From Paenibacillus koleovorans NBRC 103111 (lineage in GTDB: Bacteria > Bacillota > Bacilli > Paenibacillales > NBRC-103111), in NCBI RefSeq assembly GCF_004000845.1, contig NZ_BIMA01000002.1, forward strand, positions 1 through 64,000: a DNA stretch of 64,000 nt. Direction: 5' to 3'. Position numbers and translations under genes: made by a program. Position 1 is the stretch's first letter. Each line of letters begins with the position of its first letter. This document shows positions 17,701 to 26,669 of the stretch, piece by piece. The notes below the pieces were generated by a model. That model worked only from the letters and a program-made list of their open reading frames with translations. It ran no database searches and was not told the DNA's origin.

Positions 17701-19206
17701 GTGAATTCATCGCCGCAGCCTACAAAAGAGCCGACGAAACTGCATCTCGACTTGGAGTCGAACATCCAGACGATTCTCCTTGCGCTCGGGTACAGCCGCG
17801 ATATCTTCGTGCGCCGCATCCATATCGAAACGCTCGAAGCGGGGATTGACGGTGCACTTCTGCATGTGGAAGGGTTGTCAAACCTGCATTTCGTGCTGGA
17901 ATCTTTGCTCAGCGACCGTGCGGTGGCCGAGAAACCATTCGAATCGATCGGGCAGCTGCTCGACCACTTCAAGACATCCGTCATCACGGAAGGTGCCGTA
18001 TACGATGTCGAGAAGATGGAACAGCTGCTCGGTTTGTTGCTGACCGGAAACGGCATCCTGCTGCTCGACGGCAGCGACCGCAGCTTGGCGATCGGCACCC
18101 AAGAGCTGAAGGCTCGGGCGGTAGAAGAGCCAAACGTCCAGTCAGTCGTACGAGGCCCCCGCGAAGGATTCACGGAAGTGATTAGCTGGAACACCGCAAT
18201 GGTTCGCCGCAAAATAACGAGTCCGCATTTGTGGATGGAACAAATGAAAATCGGGGAATCGACTAAAACCGATGTGGCGATAGTCTATATGCAAAATATA
18301 GTGGCGCCAGAGCTGTTGAACGAGGTACGGGAGCGATTATCGAAAATCGAGATCGATGCGATTCTGGAGAGCAACTACATCGAGGAGCATATCCAGGACA
18401 AACAAATCACCTTGTTCCCGACAACATTCAACTCTGAGAGACCCGATGTGGTTGCCGCGGCACTGCTCGAAGGTCGGATCGCCATTCTGGTGGACGGAAC
18501 GCCGTTCGTGCTGATTGTTCCTACGGTATTCATGCAATTTTTCCAATCCAGCGAGGATTACTATCAGCGCTTCGATTTCGCGACGCTCATCCGCCTGCTG
18601 CGGTTTTTCTCGTTTTTCCTGGCCACGTTGACACCGTCCTTCTATGTAGCGATTTCTACGTTCCATCAAGAGATGCTGCCTACGACACTGCTGTACAATC
18701 TGGCAGCCCAACGAGAAGGCGTCCCTTTCCCTGCGTTTATCGAGGCGTTCATCATGGAAGTGATGTTCGAGATCTTGCGCGAAGCCAGTGTGCGCATGCC
18801 GCGAACCGTCGGCCAATCCATCTCGATCGTGGGCACGCTCGTTATCGGACAAGCCGCTGTAGAAGCGGGGCTCGTCAGCGCAGCTATGGTCATCGTAGTC
18901 TCGATCACCGCGATCTCCAACTTCGTCATCCCGGCCTTCAATCTCGGAATCGCCGCGCGGATCGTGAGGTTTTCCCTAATGATAATGGCAGCTACATTCG
19001 GATTGTTCGGCATCTTCGTCGGTATTATTCTGATCGTGCTGCACCTGTGCAGCCTCACCTCGTTCGGAATAAGCTATATGTCGCCACTGGCGCCGTTCAA
19101 CATGGACGATCAGAAGGACAACCTGGTCCGAATTCCGATTCCCAAATGGATCACCCGCCCTAACTTCATGAGACCCAAAGATCTCGTGCGGCAAAAACGG
19201 CGATGA
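17701..19206 (+). CDS. Spore germination protein, GerA family
   Basis: 501 aa from GTG 17701 with GAGGTGA at 17689. N-terminal soluble region (residues 1-250) containing GAVYDVEKMEQLLGLLLTGN and the conserved phrase VVRGPREGFTE, then several transmembrane segments from about 285 (FFSFFLATLTPSFYVAI, VSITAISNFVIPAFNLGIA) and the family motif PFPAFIEAFIMEVMFEILREA. This is the A subunit of a GerA-type germinant receptor in the spore inner membrane. First gene of the operon with GerC, a small membrane protein and GerB. No convincing sigma-G promoter was found in the 94 bp before it. Confidence 0.95.
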   Translation: MNSSPQPTKEPTKLHLDLESNIQTILLALGYSRDIFVRRIHIETLEAGIDGALLHVEGLSNLHFVLESLLSDRAVAEKPFESIGQLLDHFKTSVITEGAVYDVEKMEQLLGLLLTGNGILLLDGSDRSLAIGTQELKARAVEEPNVQSVVRGPREGFTEVISWNTAMVRRKITSPHLWMEQMKIGESTKTDVAIVYMQNIVAPELLNEVRERLSKIEIDAILESNYIEEHIQDKQITLFPTTFNSERPDVVAAALLEGRIAILVDGTPFVLIVPTVFMQFFQSSEDYYQRFDFATLIRLLRFFSFFLATLTPSFYVAISTFHQEMLPTTLLYNLAAQREGVPFPAFIEAFIMEVMFEILREASVRMPRTVGQSISIVGTLVIGQAAVEAGLVSAAMVIVVSITAISNFVIPAFNLGIAARIVRFSLMIMAATFGLFGIFVGIILIVLHLCSLTSFGISYMSPLAPFNMDDQKDNLVRIPIPKWITRPNFMRPKDLVRQKRR

Positions 19207-19216
19207 AGGCAGGGAC

Positions 19217-20509
19217 ATGAAGCCTATGCGAAACTATTTAACTCCATTAATCAAAATTACAGCATTGATTTTTCTCGCCTCCTTCCTGCTGGCCGGCTGC
19301 TGGAGCCGCAAAGAATTGAATGAGCTGAGCATTGTAGTTGGACTCGGCCTCGAAAAGACGGAAGAGGGGTTTACCGTTTCCGTTCAAATTGTGAATCCGG
19401 GCCAGGTTTTGACGAAGCGTTCCGCCGGCAGTGCCCAGAGCCCTGTAGTCGTGTTTAAGGAAAAAGGCGCTACAATCCCGGAAGCTCTTGCGCGAATGAC
19501 TACCCAAGTGCCCCGTCGATTGTACTTCGCCCATTTGCGGATCGTGATCTTTGGCGAGAAGCTGGCCCATTCGGGCCTCAGCCATGCAATCGACTATATG
19601 TCCCGGAATCGCGAGATGCGATCGGATTTTTATTTGGTGGTGACGCATGGAACAACTCCTTTCGAGGTTCTCACGATGTTTAGCGCCATCGACCCGATTC
19701 CAGCCAACAACATGTTCTCGAAGCTGCAGACGTCCGACGAGCAGTGGGCGGCGACCGGCAAGCTTACTGTCGACCAGTTGATGAAGGGTTTGACGAGCTC
19801 GGGTAAAAACCCGGCAATGACCGGAATAGAGATTATAGGTAATGCGGGTAAAGGGGACAAGCCGATTGATTCGACAGCTCCGGCGGCCATCATGCGATAT
19901 TACGGTATGGCTGCCTTCAATCGTGACCGGATGGTCGGTTGGTTGGATGAAAATGAGACAAAAGCGCTCAACTATATCCAAAATTCCACTCATCAGACCA
20001 TTGGTTTTATCGAATGCCCCAGAGGAAAAGAAAAAGCAAATGAAAAAGCACATGAAAAATCAAATGAAAAATCAAATGAAAAAGCAAATGGAAAAACAAA
20101 TGGAAATGGAAAAATATCGGTTCAAGTAATGAAATCACATACCACTATCAAAGCCCATCTGAAGGGCGACGTTCCATCGTTCGATGTATACACTCGGCTG
20201 GAGCAAGACATAGCGGATATCGAATGCGATGCCGATGTGCTGGATCCCTCCTTCCTGGAGGAGCTGAATCGGAAATCGGAGCAAAAAGTAGAAGAGCTTC
20301 TCGCTAAAGCCATTCATAAAGCTCAGCATCAACTGCACTCCGATATATTCGGCTTTGGCCAAGTGCTGCATAGGCGTTACCCCAAGTTCTGGAAGACTGT
20401 CGAGGAATGGGACAATTTATTCGCGCAATCTGAAATCCGGGTTCATGTCGAATTCAATACTCATCGCTTCGGCACCATCATGCAGTCCATCAATCACGAA
20501 ACGAGGTGA
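19217..20509 (+). CDS. Spore germination lipoprotein, Ger(x)C family
   Basis: 430 aa. Signal peptide with lipobox LLAGC (Cys 28) and the family start WSRKELNELSIVVGLGL. The C-terminal region DVYTRLEQDIADIECDADV to HEFNTHRFG is the conserved Ger(x)C end. Between them, around residues 270-300, is a Lys/Asn/Glu low-complexity stretch encoded by 12-bp tandem repeats, not usual for the family. It starts 10 bp after the GerA gene. It is the C subunit, anchored to the outside of the spore inner membrane. Confidence 0.95.
   Translation: MKPMRNYLTPLIKITALIFLASFLLAGCWSRKELNELSIVVGLGLEKTEEGFTVSVQIVNPGQVLTKRSAGSAQSPVVVFKEKGATIPEALARMTTQVPRRLYFAHLRIVIFGEKLAHSGLSHAIDYMSRNREMRSDFYLVVTHGTTPFEVLTMFSAIDPIPANNMFSKLQTSDEQWAATGKLTVDQLMKGLTSSGKNPAMTGIEIIGNAGKGDKPIDSTAPAAIMRYYGMAAFNRDRMVGWLDENETKALNYIQNSTHQTIGFIECPRGKEKANEKAHEKSNEKSNEKANGKTNGNGKISVQVMKSHTTIKAHLKGDVPSFDVYTRLEQDIADIECDADVLDPSFLEELNRKSEQKVEELLAKAIHKAQHQLHSDIFGFGQVLHRRYPKFWKTVEEWDNLFAQSEIRVHVEFNTHRFGTIMQSINHETR
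20026..20115 (+). repeat. In-frame 12-bp tandem repeat inside the GerC-type gene
   Basis: About seven imperfect copies of AAAGCAAATGAA (variants with CAC or TCA) encode KANE/KSNE/KAHE repeats. The unit is a multiple of three, so copy-number slippage would keep the frame. Confidence 0.8.
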
Positions 20510-20514
20510 ATTCG

Positions 20515-20739
20515 ATGTGGATTTTAGTTGGCGTAGCCGGCACGCTTATTTGGGTAAGCATCGTGGATATTCCTTCTTTATTAAAGACCAAGCGGAGAAC
20601 ACCGGTTTGGGCTGTAGGATGTTTAACCCTGTTCATATGCTCCCTATGCCTGATGTACGCTCTGCATATCCCGATGCCGAACCCGCTTGACTGGGTAACT
20701 GCCGCGATGCGACCCATTCAATTCAACAAATTTGGCTAA
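20515..20739 (+). CDS. Small membrane protein in the germination operon
   Basis: 74 aa with two hydrophobic segments (residues 2-17 and about 33-55) and a short basic loop between (KTKRRTP). The ATG at 20515 has AGGTGA 8 bp before it; an upstream GTG at 20506 overlaps the GerC stop. It lies between the GerC and GerB genes, in the place where some germinant receptor operons encode a small D subunit (such as B. megaterium GerVD and B. subtilis YfkST relatives), usually with two transmembrane segments. Assignment to that class is inferred from size and place, not from motifs. Confidence 0.7.
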   Translation: MWILVGVAGTLIWVSIVDIPSLLKTKRRTPVWAVGCLTLFICSLCLMYALHIPMPNPLDWVTAAMRPIQFNKFG

Positions 20740-20758
20740 CACCGAAGGAGACCAGGGA

Positions 20759-21877
20759 ATGAACGATTCAAGTCCGATCATCAGCAGCCGTTCGTTTGCC
20801 GTTCTTGTCACTTTTTTCATGGTTGGCACATCGATTCTGATTGCCCCGGCACCCATCGCCGCAGATGCGAAGCAGGATGCATGGTTGGCCTGCTTTTTCG
20901 GAGTGTTGCTCAATTTGGTACTAGTCCTGATGTATATCTGGCTAGGCGGAAGACAAGGGCGAAATACATTGACCGGCTATTGCGAGCAAGTGCTCGGACG
21001 ATGGTTCGGCAAAGCGGTCGCTCTTCTCTTTGTGGCGTTTTTTTTCCTGCTTGCCGCTCTGATGATTGGGGATTTGGGCCAGTTTTTGACCAGTCAAAGC
21101 TACCCGGAAACGCCTATAGAAGTGCTGATGTTGTTTTTCGCCTCCGCTATTGTGATAGCGGTACGAGCGGGACTACCGGTATTTACGCGTGCTTCCGAGG
21201 TCTTTTTCCCTTGGATGATTATATTATTTTTACTCCTGGTGATCCCTATATTCCCGAAAATCGACACAGACTATTTGAGACCGATGTTGGAGAACGGCTT
21301 CCTCCCTGTATTGGGAGGAGCTTATAATTTCTACGGATTGCAGGAGCTTGTCGTCATGCTGATGATCTACCCGCATGTCCGTGAGGCTCATAAGAAGGGG
21401 AAAGCATTTGTGGTTGGCGTACTAGTCGGAGGAACCATGCTGCTATTGACTACGATTGGGAGTATAGTCTTGATCGGACCTGCTCTCTCCGCCAACGAAA
21501 TGTTTCCAGCCTACTCCATGGCGAAAAATACGAACATCGGTCATTTCTTCCAGCGAATCGAAGGCATCATGATGATGATCTGGGTATTGTCGATTTTCTT
21601 TAAGGTTTCGATCACCTTCTACGCCGCCATGACCGGATTCGCCCAAGCATTCGATATAAAGGACAATAAGTCCTACGTCGTGCCTATGGGGCTTGGTTTG
21701 GTCATTCTGGCGCTGCTGTGCTACCCGAATCCGATCTACGTACAGTTGTTTTTGGACCGCACCTGGCCTCCTCTGGCGCTGGTGTTCTCACTGCTTTTGC
21801 CGGCGTTCTTGCTAGGCGCTTCCTACATGCCTTGGGTGAGGAAAAAGCAAAAAGCCAATCGGCAGAAGGCCAATTGA
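20759..21877 (+). CDS. Spore germination permease, GerB family
   Basis: 372 aa from ATG 20759 (GAAGGAGA at 20744), with about ten transmembrane segments over the whole length. The family belongs to the APC amino-acid transporter superfamily; GTSILIAPAPIAADAKQDAWLA is the conserved first helix and following loop. The B subunit is thought to bind the germinant. Last gene of the operon; it ends convergently against the purT gene, 40 bp away. Confidence 0.95.
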   Translation: MNDSSPIISSRSFAVLVTFFMVGTSILIAPAPIAADAKQDAWLACFFGVLLNLVLVLMYIWLGGRQGRNTLTGYCEQVLGRWFGKAVALLFVAFFFLLAALMIGDLGQFLTSQSYPETPIEVLMLFFASAIVIAVRAGLPVFTRASEVFFPWMIILFLLLVIPIFPKIDTDYLRPMLENGFLPVLGGAYNFYGLQELVVMLMIYPHVREAHKKGKAFVVGVLVGGTMLLLTTIGSIVLIGPALSANEMFPAYSMAKNTNIGHFFQRIEGIMMMIWVLSIFFKVSITFYAAMTGFAQAFDIKDNKSYVVPMGLGLVILALLCYPNPIYVQLFLDRTWPPLALVFSLLLPAFLLGASYMPWVRKKQKANRQKAN

Positions 21878-21917
21878 CCTGGATGGGACGCGCAAATGGA
21901 TTGGAACGAGGTTTTGT

Positions 21918-23078
21918 TTATGCTTCTTCGATGGCCAGGCAGTCAAGGGCTTGTTTGGAGCGTGTACGAGCTTCTTCGACTGTCGAAGCCGAGGACAGCG
22001 CGACCGCCATGCGACGGCCTACCTTCGTCACCGGCTTGCCGAAGACGCGCACTTGCGTGTAAGGCACGGCCAACGCATCCGCGACGCCGGCGATCTTGTA
22101 CGTCTCGAGTTCCTGATCCGCCTTAAGAGGACGACTCGCTCCCGGTGTGATCAGCGCGATTTCCGGAATCGGAAAGCCCAATATGGCGCGCACATGCAAG
22201 GCGAATTCGGACAAGTTCTGCGTGACGAGCGTGACCAAACCGGTGTCATGCGGTCTGGGAGAAACTTCGCTGAAATACACTCTATCCTTCGCCAGGAATA
22301 GCTCTACGCCAAACAAACCATAGCCGCCGAGCTCATCCGTAATCGTCTTCGCGATATGCTTCGCTTCCTCGAGCTGCTGCTCCGACATCGCATGCGGCTG
22401 CCACGACTCGATATAGTCGCCGCTCTCCTGGATATGCCCGATCGGAGCGCAGAAGCTTGTCCCATTAACCGAACGAATGGTGAGCAGCGTAATCTCGGAC
22501 TCGAAGCGGATGAACTCCTCAATAATGACCCGACCGTTCTGAACGCGTCCGCCTTCCATCGCGATCGTCCAGCATTTCTCGATGTCGGCAGCGCTGCGGC
22601 AGACGCTTTGGCCTTTGCCCGAGGAGCTCATTAGCGGCTTGATCACGCATGGATAGCCGGTTTCCTGGACTGCTTGGGTGAATTCCTCGTACGTATCGGC
22701 AAACTTGTAGCCGGCCGTAGGCAATTCCAGCGTCTCGGAAGCGAGCCGGCGAATGCCCTCGCGGTCCATCGTCAGCTTAGCTGCTCTAGCGGTTGGGATG
22801 ACCCGGAATCCTTCCTCCTCCAGCTTCACCAGCTCCGCTGTCGCGAGCGCTTCGATCTCGGGCACGATCAGATCCGGCTTCTCCCGTTCGATCAGCTCGC
22901 GCAGCTTCTCCGCATCGAGCATGTTGATCACATAGCTGCGATCCGCCACATGCATCGCAGGAGCATCCGCATAGCGGTCAACGGCGATCGTCTCTACACC
23001 CAGGCGCTGCGCCTCAATGATCACTTCCTTGCCGAGCTCGCCGGAGCCGAGCAGCATCAACTTCTTAGTTACGTACAT
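21918..23078 (-). CDS. purT: Phosphoribosylglycinamide formyltransferase 2 (formate-dependent)
   Basis: 386 aa, ATP-grasp enzyme that uses formate and ATP to formylate GAR in purine synthesis. N-terminal binding motif [20 protein letters not shown] at residue 8; ATP-grasp features include [16 protein letters not shown] near 150, [10 protein letters not shown] near 272 and [11 protein letters not shown] near 287. The length matches E. coli PurT (392 aa). It stands alone, with ribosome site GGAGGGAG before the ATG. It needs free formate; no formate source is encoded next to it. Confidence 0.95.
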   Translation of the reverse strand: MYVTKKLMLLGSGELGKEVIIEAQRLGVETIAVDRYADAPAMHVADRSYVINMLDAEKLRELIEREKPDLIVPEIEALATAELVKLEEEGFRVIPTARAAKLTMDREGIRRLASETLELPTAGYKFADTYEEFTQAVQETGYPCVIKPLMSSSGKGQSVCRSAADIEKCWTIAMEGGRVQNGRVIIEEFIRFESEITLLTIRSVNGTSFCAPIGHIQESGDYIESWQPHAMSEQQLEEAKHIAKTITDELGGYGLFGVELFLAKDRVYFSEVSPRPHDTGLVTLVTQNLSEFALHVRAILGFPIPEIALITPGASRPLKADQELETYKIAGVADALAVPYTQVRVFGKPVTKVGRRMAVALSSASTVEEARTRSKQALDCLAIEEA

Positions 23079-23215
23079 TTTGTTCTCCCTCCGTCAGGTT
23101 CATTCGCTTTTCGCCGCGATTTCGCCCACTTGTCAGCACGATCATACAGGTTTCGTCGGCGAATTGCAATGGGCTCCAAGTCGATTGTTCCGGAAAAGCG
23201 GCTCGTACTATTCTA

Positions 23216-24052
23216 CTATGGAAGCTGTACCCACTGATGCGGGGTCAGACCGGCACGATGGCCGTACTCGAGAATCGTCATAATCGCGATCGTCTCCGCG
23301 GAATCGACCTTGATTTTCTTGGTTTCGAAGAATGATGCCAGATCGCGAATAAACAGCTGGAAAAAGTTCGATTCCGGCTTCAACACCGCCGCTTGACCGG
23401 CCTGATAGTTCACGGTGAGCCCGAACGGACATTCCCAGCCGAAATGGTTGACAGTCGCTTGACGTCCGTCGGCGAATCCGATCAGCAGGGCAGGCGAGTG
23501 AGACGTTCCCGTGAACATGACGCGCTTCACATCCGTCCCCATCAGCGACACAATCGGCTCGACCTGATGAATCGCATAGTTGTCGAAGCGCCCCGGCCCT
23601 ACGCTGAGGATCGTCTCGATGCCCTCGCGATTCGCCTCCCTATACTCGCTTGCGAAACGCAGCGCAGAGGATGAGAACATCGGCGTCGCGTGTTTGTCGG
23701 CGAGCTCGAACAGACGCAGCGCAGTCGCCCGGTCCGGCGCGAACGTTTTATCGATGTAAGTCGGTTTCCCGGATTTCAGAGGCAGCTGCGCCAGCCGCTC
23801 ATGGTATTCCGGATGATCCGGCGACAGCACGATCAAGTAATCGCTTCGCTCCACCACATCCTCGATGGTCGTCAGCAGCTCGATGCCCTTTTCCCCGCAC
23901 CAAGCGGCGTTCGTCTTGCCGGTCGGCGAGTCGCTCAACCCGTAGGCATATGCTACCTTCATTGCGCCGTTTGTCGCTTCTTCGATCCAGCCGGGATATT
24001 TTAGCGCGTGCCATTCGTCCAAATAATAATCGATGAATCCAATTTTCTTCAT
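23216..24052 (-). CDS. Gfo/Idh/MocA-like protein, divergent
   Basis: 278 aa from ATG 24052 (ribosome site GGAAGGGA). The layout resembles NAD(P)-dependent sugar dehydrogenases: an N-terminal fold with SDYLIVLSPDHPEYHERL near 88 and KPTYIDKTFAP near 113 (equivalent to the EKP motif), then an alpha/beta half with FDNYAIHQVEPIVSLMG. The usual glycine-rich GxGxxG start is missing: the protein begins KKIGFIDYYLDEWHAL. Cofactor binding is therefore doubtful. Substrate unknown, and neighbours give no clue. Confidence 0.65.
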   Translation of the reverse strand: MKKIGFIDYYLDEWHALKYPGWIEEATNGAMKVAYAYGLSDSPTGKTNAAWCGEKGIELLTTIEDVVERSDYLIVLSPDHPEYHERLAQLPLKSGKPTYIDKTFAPDRATALRLFELADKHATPMFSSSALRFASEYREANREGIETILSVGPGRFDNYAIHQVEPIVSLMGTDVKRVMFTGTSHSPALLIGFADGRQATVNHFGWECPFGLTVNYQAGQAAVLKPESNFFQLFIRDLASFFETKKIKVDSAETIAIMTILEYGHRAGLTPHQWVQLP

Positions 24053-24218
24053 GCAGGTCCCTTCCGTTCCGGAGATATGTGTGTCCACTCATTCCCTCAG
24101 CCACATTGTAACATCGGAGAAGCGGAGCGGGTACCCGATTCTCAAGTCCAAAGCTATAAATTTGATTGCTTTATGGTAAAATGGAGAACGGAAGCGACAG
24201 ATCGGAGGATTGTGCGAG

Positions 24219-25055
24219 TTGGATTATATTATATTGGATATCGAGTTCAACGGGCGGAAGTTTGCCAGTGAATTGCCCATGGAAGTGCTGGAGATCGGCG
24301 CCGTCCGGCTGGACGAACAGCTGCGTGTTGTCGACGAGTTTTCTTGTCTGATCCGCCCCCTTTATTTTGCCAAGCTGAACAGCTTCATTAAGAAAAAGAC
24401 CGGCATCCCCCAAGAAGGCATCGACCGGGCCGAACGTTTCCCGAAGGTCATCCAGGCATTCATCGACTGGCTCTCTCGCAGCGACAAGTACATGCTCGTC
24501 ACTTGGGGCGGCGAGGATATGAAACGGATCGTGCAGGACACGCGGCTGCATAAGCTCGACGATACCCTCTGGCTGCAGGCCGACTATTACGATTTGTTGA
24601 AAGGCTATCTGCGGTTCAAGCAGTTGAAAAACGACGTCAGCGTCGAAGCCGCGATGCTCGAGCTTGGCATTGAGTCCGACGGCACCGCCCATCGGGCGCT
24701 CGAGGATGCGAAGATGACGGCGGAGGTGTTCCGGCGCGTCTTCCCTTCACTCCACTTCGAGGAGGCGCAGCGTTATAGGGACGTGTTCTCGAACGCCAAG
24801 GAACGGCGCCTGGTCAAGATGGCGATCCGCACCCTCACGATGCACAAAAAAACACCGACCTGGGAGCTGGTGTACGAGAAATATTTGAAGGACAAAATTC
24901 CTCTGGACGATCCGCGTAAGGTAGAGGAGCTGCGTCAATATTGCGAGGAGGCGCTGGCGAAGCCGGTTCGGATTGGCGGCAATGTGCTGAACGGGGATGC
25001 AGCCGGGGGCGGATCGGAAGACTTGAGCGCGGACGACGCTGGCGATGAGGAGTAA
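24219..25055 (+). CDS. DnaQ-like 3'-5' exonuclease family protein
   Basis: 278 aa from TTG 24219, which has CGGAGGA nine bases before it (a TTG at 24210 directly abuts that site). The exonuclease fold covers about residues 1-175: ILDIEFN (Exo I, Asp-x-Glu), TWGGEDMKRI (Exo II Asp) and AHRALEDAKMTAEVF (Exo III, His-x4-Asp). All four metal-binding acidic residues and the general base His are present, as in the DEDDh group (KapD-like). The last 100 residues form a charged tail of unknown role. A terminator follows. Confidence 0.88.
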   Translation: MDYIILDIEFNGRKFASELPMEVLEIGAVRLDEQLRVVDEFSCLIRPLYFAKLNSFIKKKTGIPQEGIDRAERFPKVIQAFIDWLSRSDKYMLVTWGGEDMKRIVQDTRLHKLDDTLWLQADYYDLLKGYLRFKQLKNDVSVEAAMLELGIESDGTAHRALEDAKMTAEVFRRVFPSLHFEEAQRYRDVFSNAKERRLVKMAIRTLTMHKKTPTWELVYEKYLKDKIPLDDPRKVEELRQYCEEALAKPVRIGGNVLNGDAAGGGSEDLSADDAGDEE

Positions 25056-25062
25056 ATTGCAG

Positions 25063-25099
25063 AAAGTGCGGGGCAGCGAACGGCTCCGCACTTTTTTTT
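25063..25099 (+). terminator. Rho-independent terminator after the exonuclease gene
   Basis: AAAGTGCGG (25063-25071) pairs with CCGCACTTT (25086-25094), followed by T-rich sequence to 25099. It lies 7 bp after the stop. The A-rich left side lets it also serve the convergent dGTPase gene. Confidence 0.9.
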
Positions 25100-25128
25100 G
25101 AGCACATAACGCCTGGGGCTATACGGAT

Positions 25129-26445
25129 CTAATCCATCTCATAAATCGACCCCGGCCGGCTGGCATAAAACTCCGTGTACACTTTCTCCGCATACGCATC
25201 CGTCATCCCGGCGATATAGTCGGCCACCATACGCTGCCACGTCCACTTGCCCTTCTGCTGCTCGTAGGTGTCGATCCAGTCCCGGGGCAAAATAAGTCGG
25301 CCATGCGCTTCGTCCTTGAAGCTGTCCCACAGCCGATGAATCATGATCTCGCTTCGTTTATGCAGCCGTTGCACCCGGAAGTCCTTAATCAGAGTAACCC
25401 ACGCCAGCTTTTTCAGAATCTCCATCGTGCGCAGCAAATCCAGGTCCTGCTGGCCGTCGCGCGTCAGCGTCACTCGTTTCCACCCCGTGCTCGGATCGTC
25501 GATGATGCCGACTTGGTTGGCGAACCGCCGCACCCAGCGGGCTTTCAGCTCGCGGCGCGTACGGGAAGGCTCGCGGTTGCACTCCATGTAGATCGCTTCC
25601 CACTCTTGGAGAAATTGCACGAGCACCTGTTTAACCATAAGCGGCAAATCGATGGCGCCCCATTGCATTTTATCGTGGCCGGGATCCTCCTCGATCTCCT
25701 TAACCACGTCGTCCACCATCCGGTCGTCCTCGAACAGCGTGCGGTTCATCTGAATTTTGCCGGCGCGAATCCCGTCCTCGATGTCGTGCGTGGAGTAAGC
25801 GATGTCGTCGCACAGGTCCATAAGCTGGGCTTCCAGCGTGGCGCAGCCTTCCGGCATCCCCCATTGCTGGCGCAGCTGATGGATCGACTCCCACTCGCTC
25901 CGGTACATCCCTTTCACGCGCCCCGGCTCATCGATGCAATAAGGATACTTATTGATCGCGAGCAGCACCGCCGCCGTCAGATCTAGCCCGCTGTCGCTGC
26001 CGGCCCGTTTCTCGAGAAACATCAGAATCCGGTAATTTTGCGCGTTGCCCTCGTACTTCAGGCCGTGTTCCTGGGTCAGCAGCTCATTCAGCACCTCTTC
26101 CCCCTTGTGGCCGAACGGCGGATGCCCAAGATCATGAGCGAGCGATGCACACTCCACAACCTCCGGCTCGATGAGCAGCCCGGGATGTTCTCGTTTGGCG
26201 AGAAACGGATAGCTGTTCCCGAGTCTGCGCGCCACCTCCCGAGCAATTTGCGACACTTCTATCGAATGAGTGAGCCTTGTCCGGTAATAATCCCCCGTGC
26301 CAGCGCCGAAAACCTGCGATTTCCCCTGCAGCCTGCGGAACGCCGGCGATTGGATTAACCGCGCGTAATCCTTCTCATACTCGTCCCGGTTTTCGCTGGA
26401 ATGGAGATGGTCGAAATCGTGAAGCCTTAGCTTTCTGATGTTCAT
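25129..26445 (-). CDS. dgt: Deoxyguanosinetriphosphate triphosphohydrolase-like (HD domain)
   Basis: 438 aa. HD-domain metal residues are visible: RLTHSIEVSQIAREV (His, about residue 60), then CASLAHDLGHPPFGHKGEE (His-Asp pair near 103) and later CDDIAYSTHDIEDG (Asp). N-terminal RRLQGKSQVF is typical of dGTPases, which split dNTPs into nucleoside and triphosphate. The length fits the Firmicute group. Ribosome site CGGAGGG before the ATG. It stands alone between two plus-strand genes. Confidence 0.93.
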   Translation of the reverse strand: MNIRKLRLHDFDHLHSSENRDEYEKDYARLIQSPAFRRLQGKSQVFGAGTGDYYRTRLTHSIEVSQIAREVARRLGNSYPFLAKREHPGLLIEPEVVECASLAHDLGHPPFGHKGEEVLNELLTQEHGLKYEGNAQNYRILMFLEKRAGSDSGLDLTAAVLLAINKYPYCIDEPGRVKGMYRSEWESIHQLRQQWGMPEGCATLEAQLMDLCDDIAYSTHDIEDGIRAGKIQMNRTLFEDDRMVDDVVKEIEEDPGHDKMQWGAIDLPLMVKQVLVQFLQEWEAIYMECNREPSRTRRELKARWVRRFANQVGIIDDPSTGWKRVTLTRDGQQDLDLLRTMEILKKLAWVTLIKDFRVQRLHKRSEIMIHRLWDSFKDEAHGRLILPRDWIDTYEQQKGKWTWQRMVADYIAGMTDAYAEKVYTEFYASRPGSIYEMD

Positions 26446-26669
26446 CTAGTACACCCTCCGAACTTTCACGTACGATCCTACTGCTAACATATGATAGCAA
26501 ACGTGACATTGCGAAAACAAGCGGGAGCCGGCTTGTATCCGCATTTTGATCCTCTGCCCTGTAACACTCGAGCTTTTCGGAAGACGCAGGGTATTTTTAC
26601 CGGCAGCCAAGCTTTATAATGGAAAGGGATCCAGATCGGACAGATTTGCCTTTGGAGGTGTATCGCCGT

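Noticed and set aside
26446-26669. dif-like recombination site near xerS
   Set aside because: No 28-31 bp imperfect palindrome resembling known dif or difSL sequences was seen.
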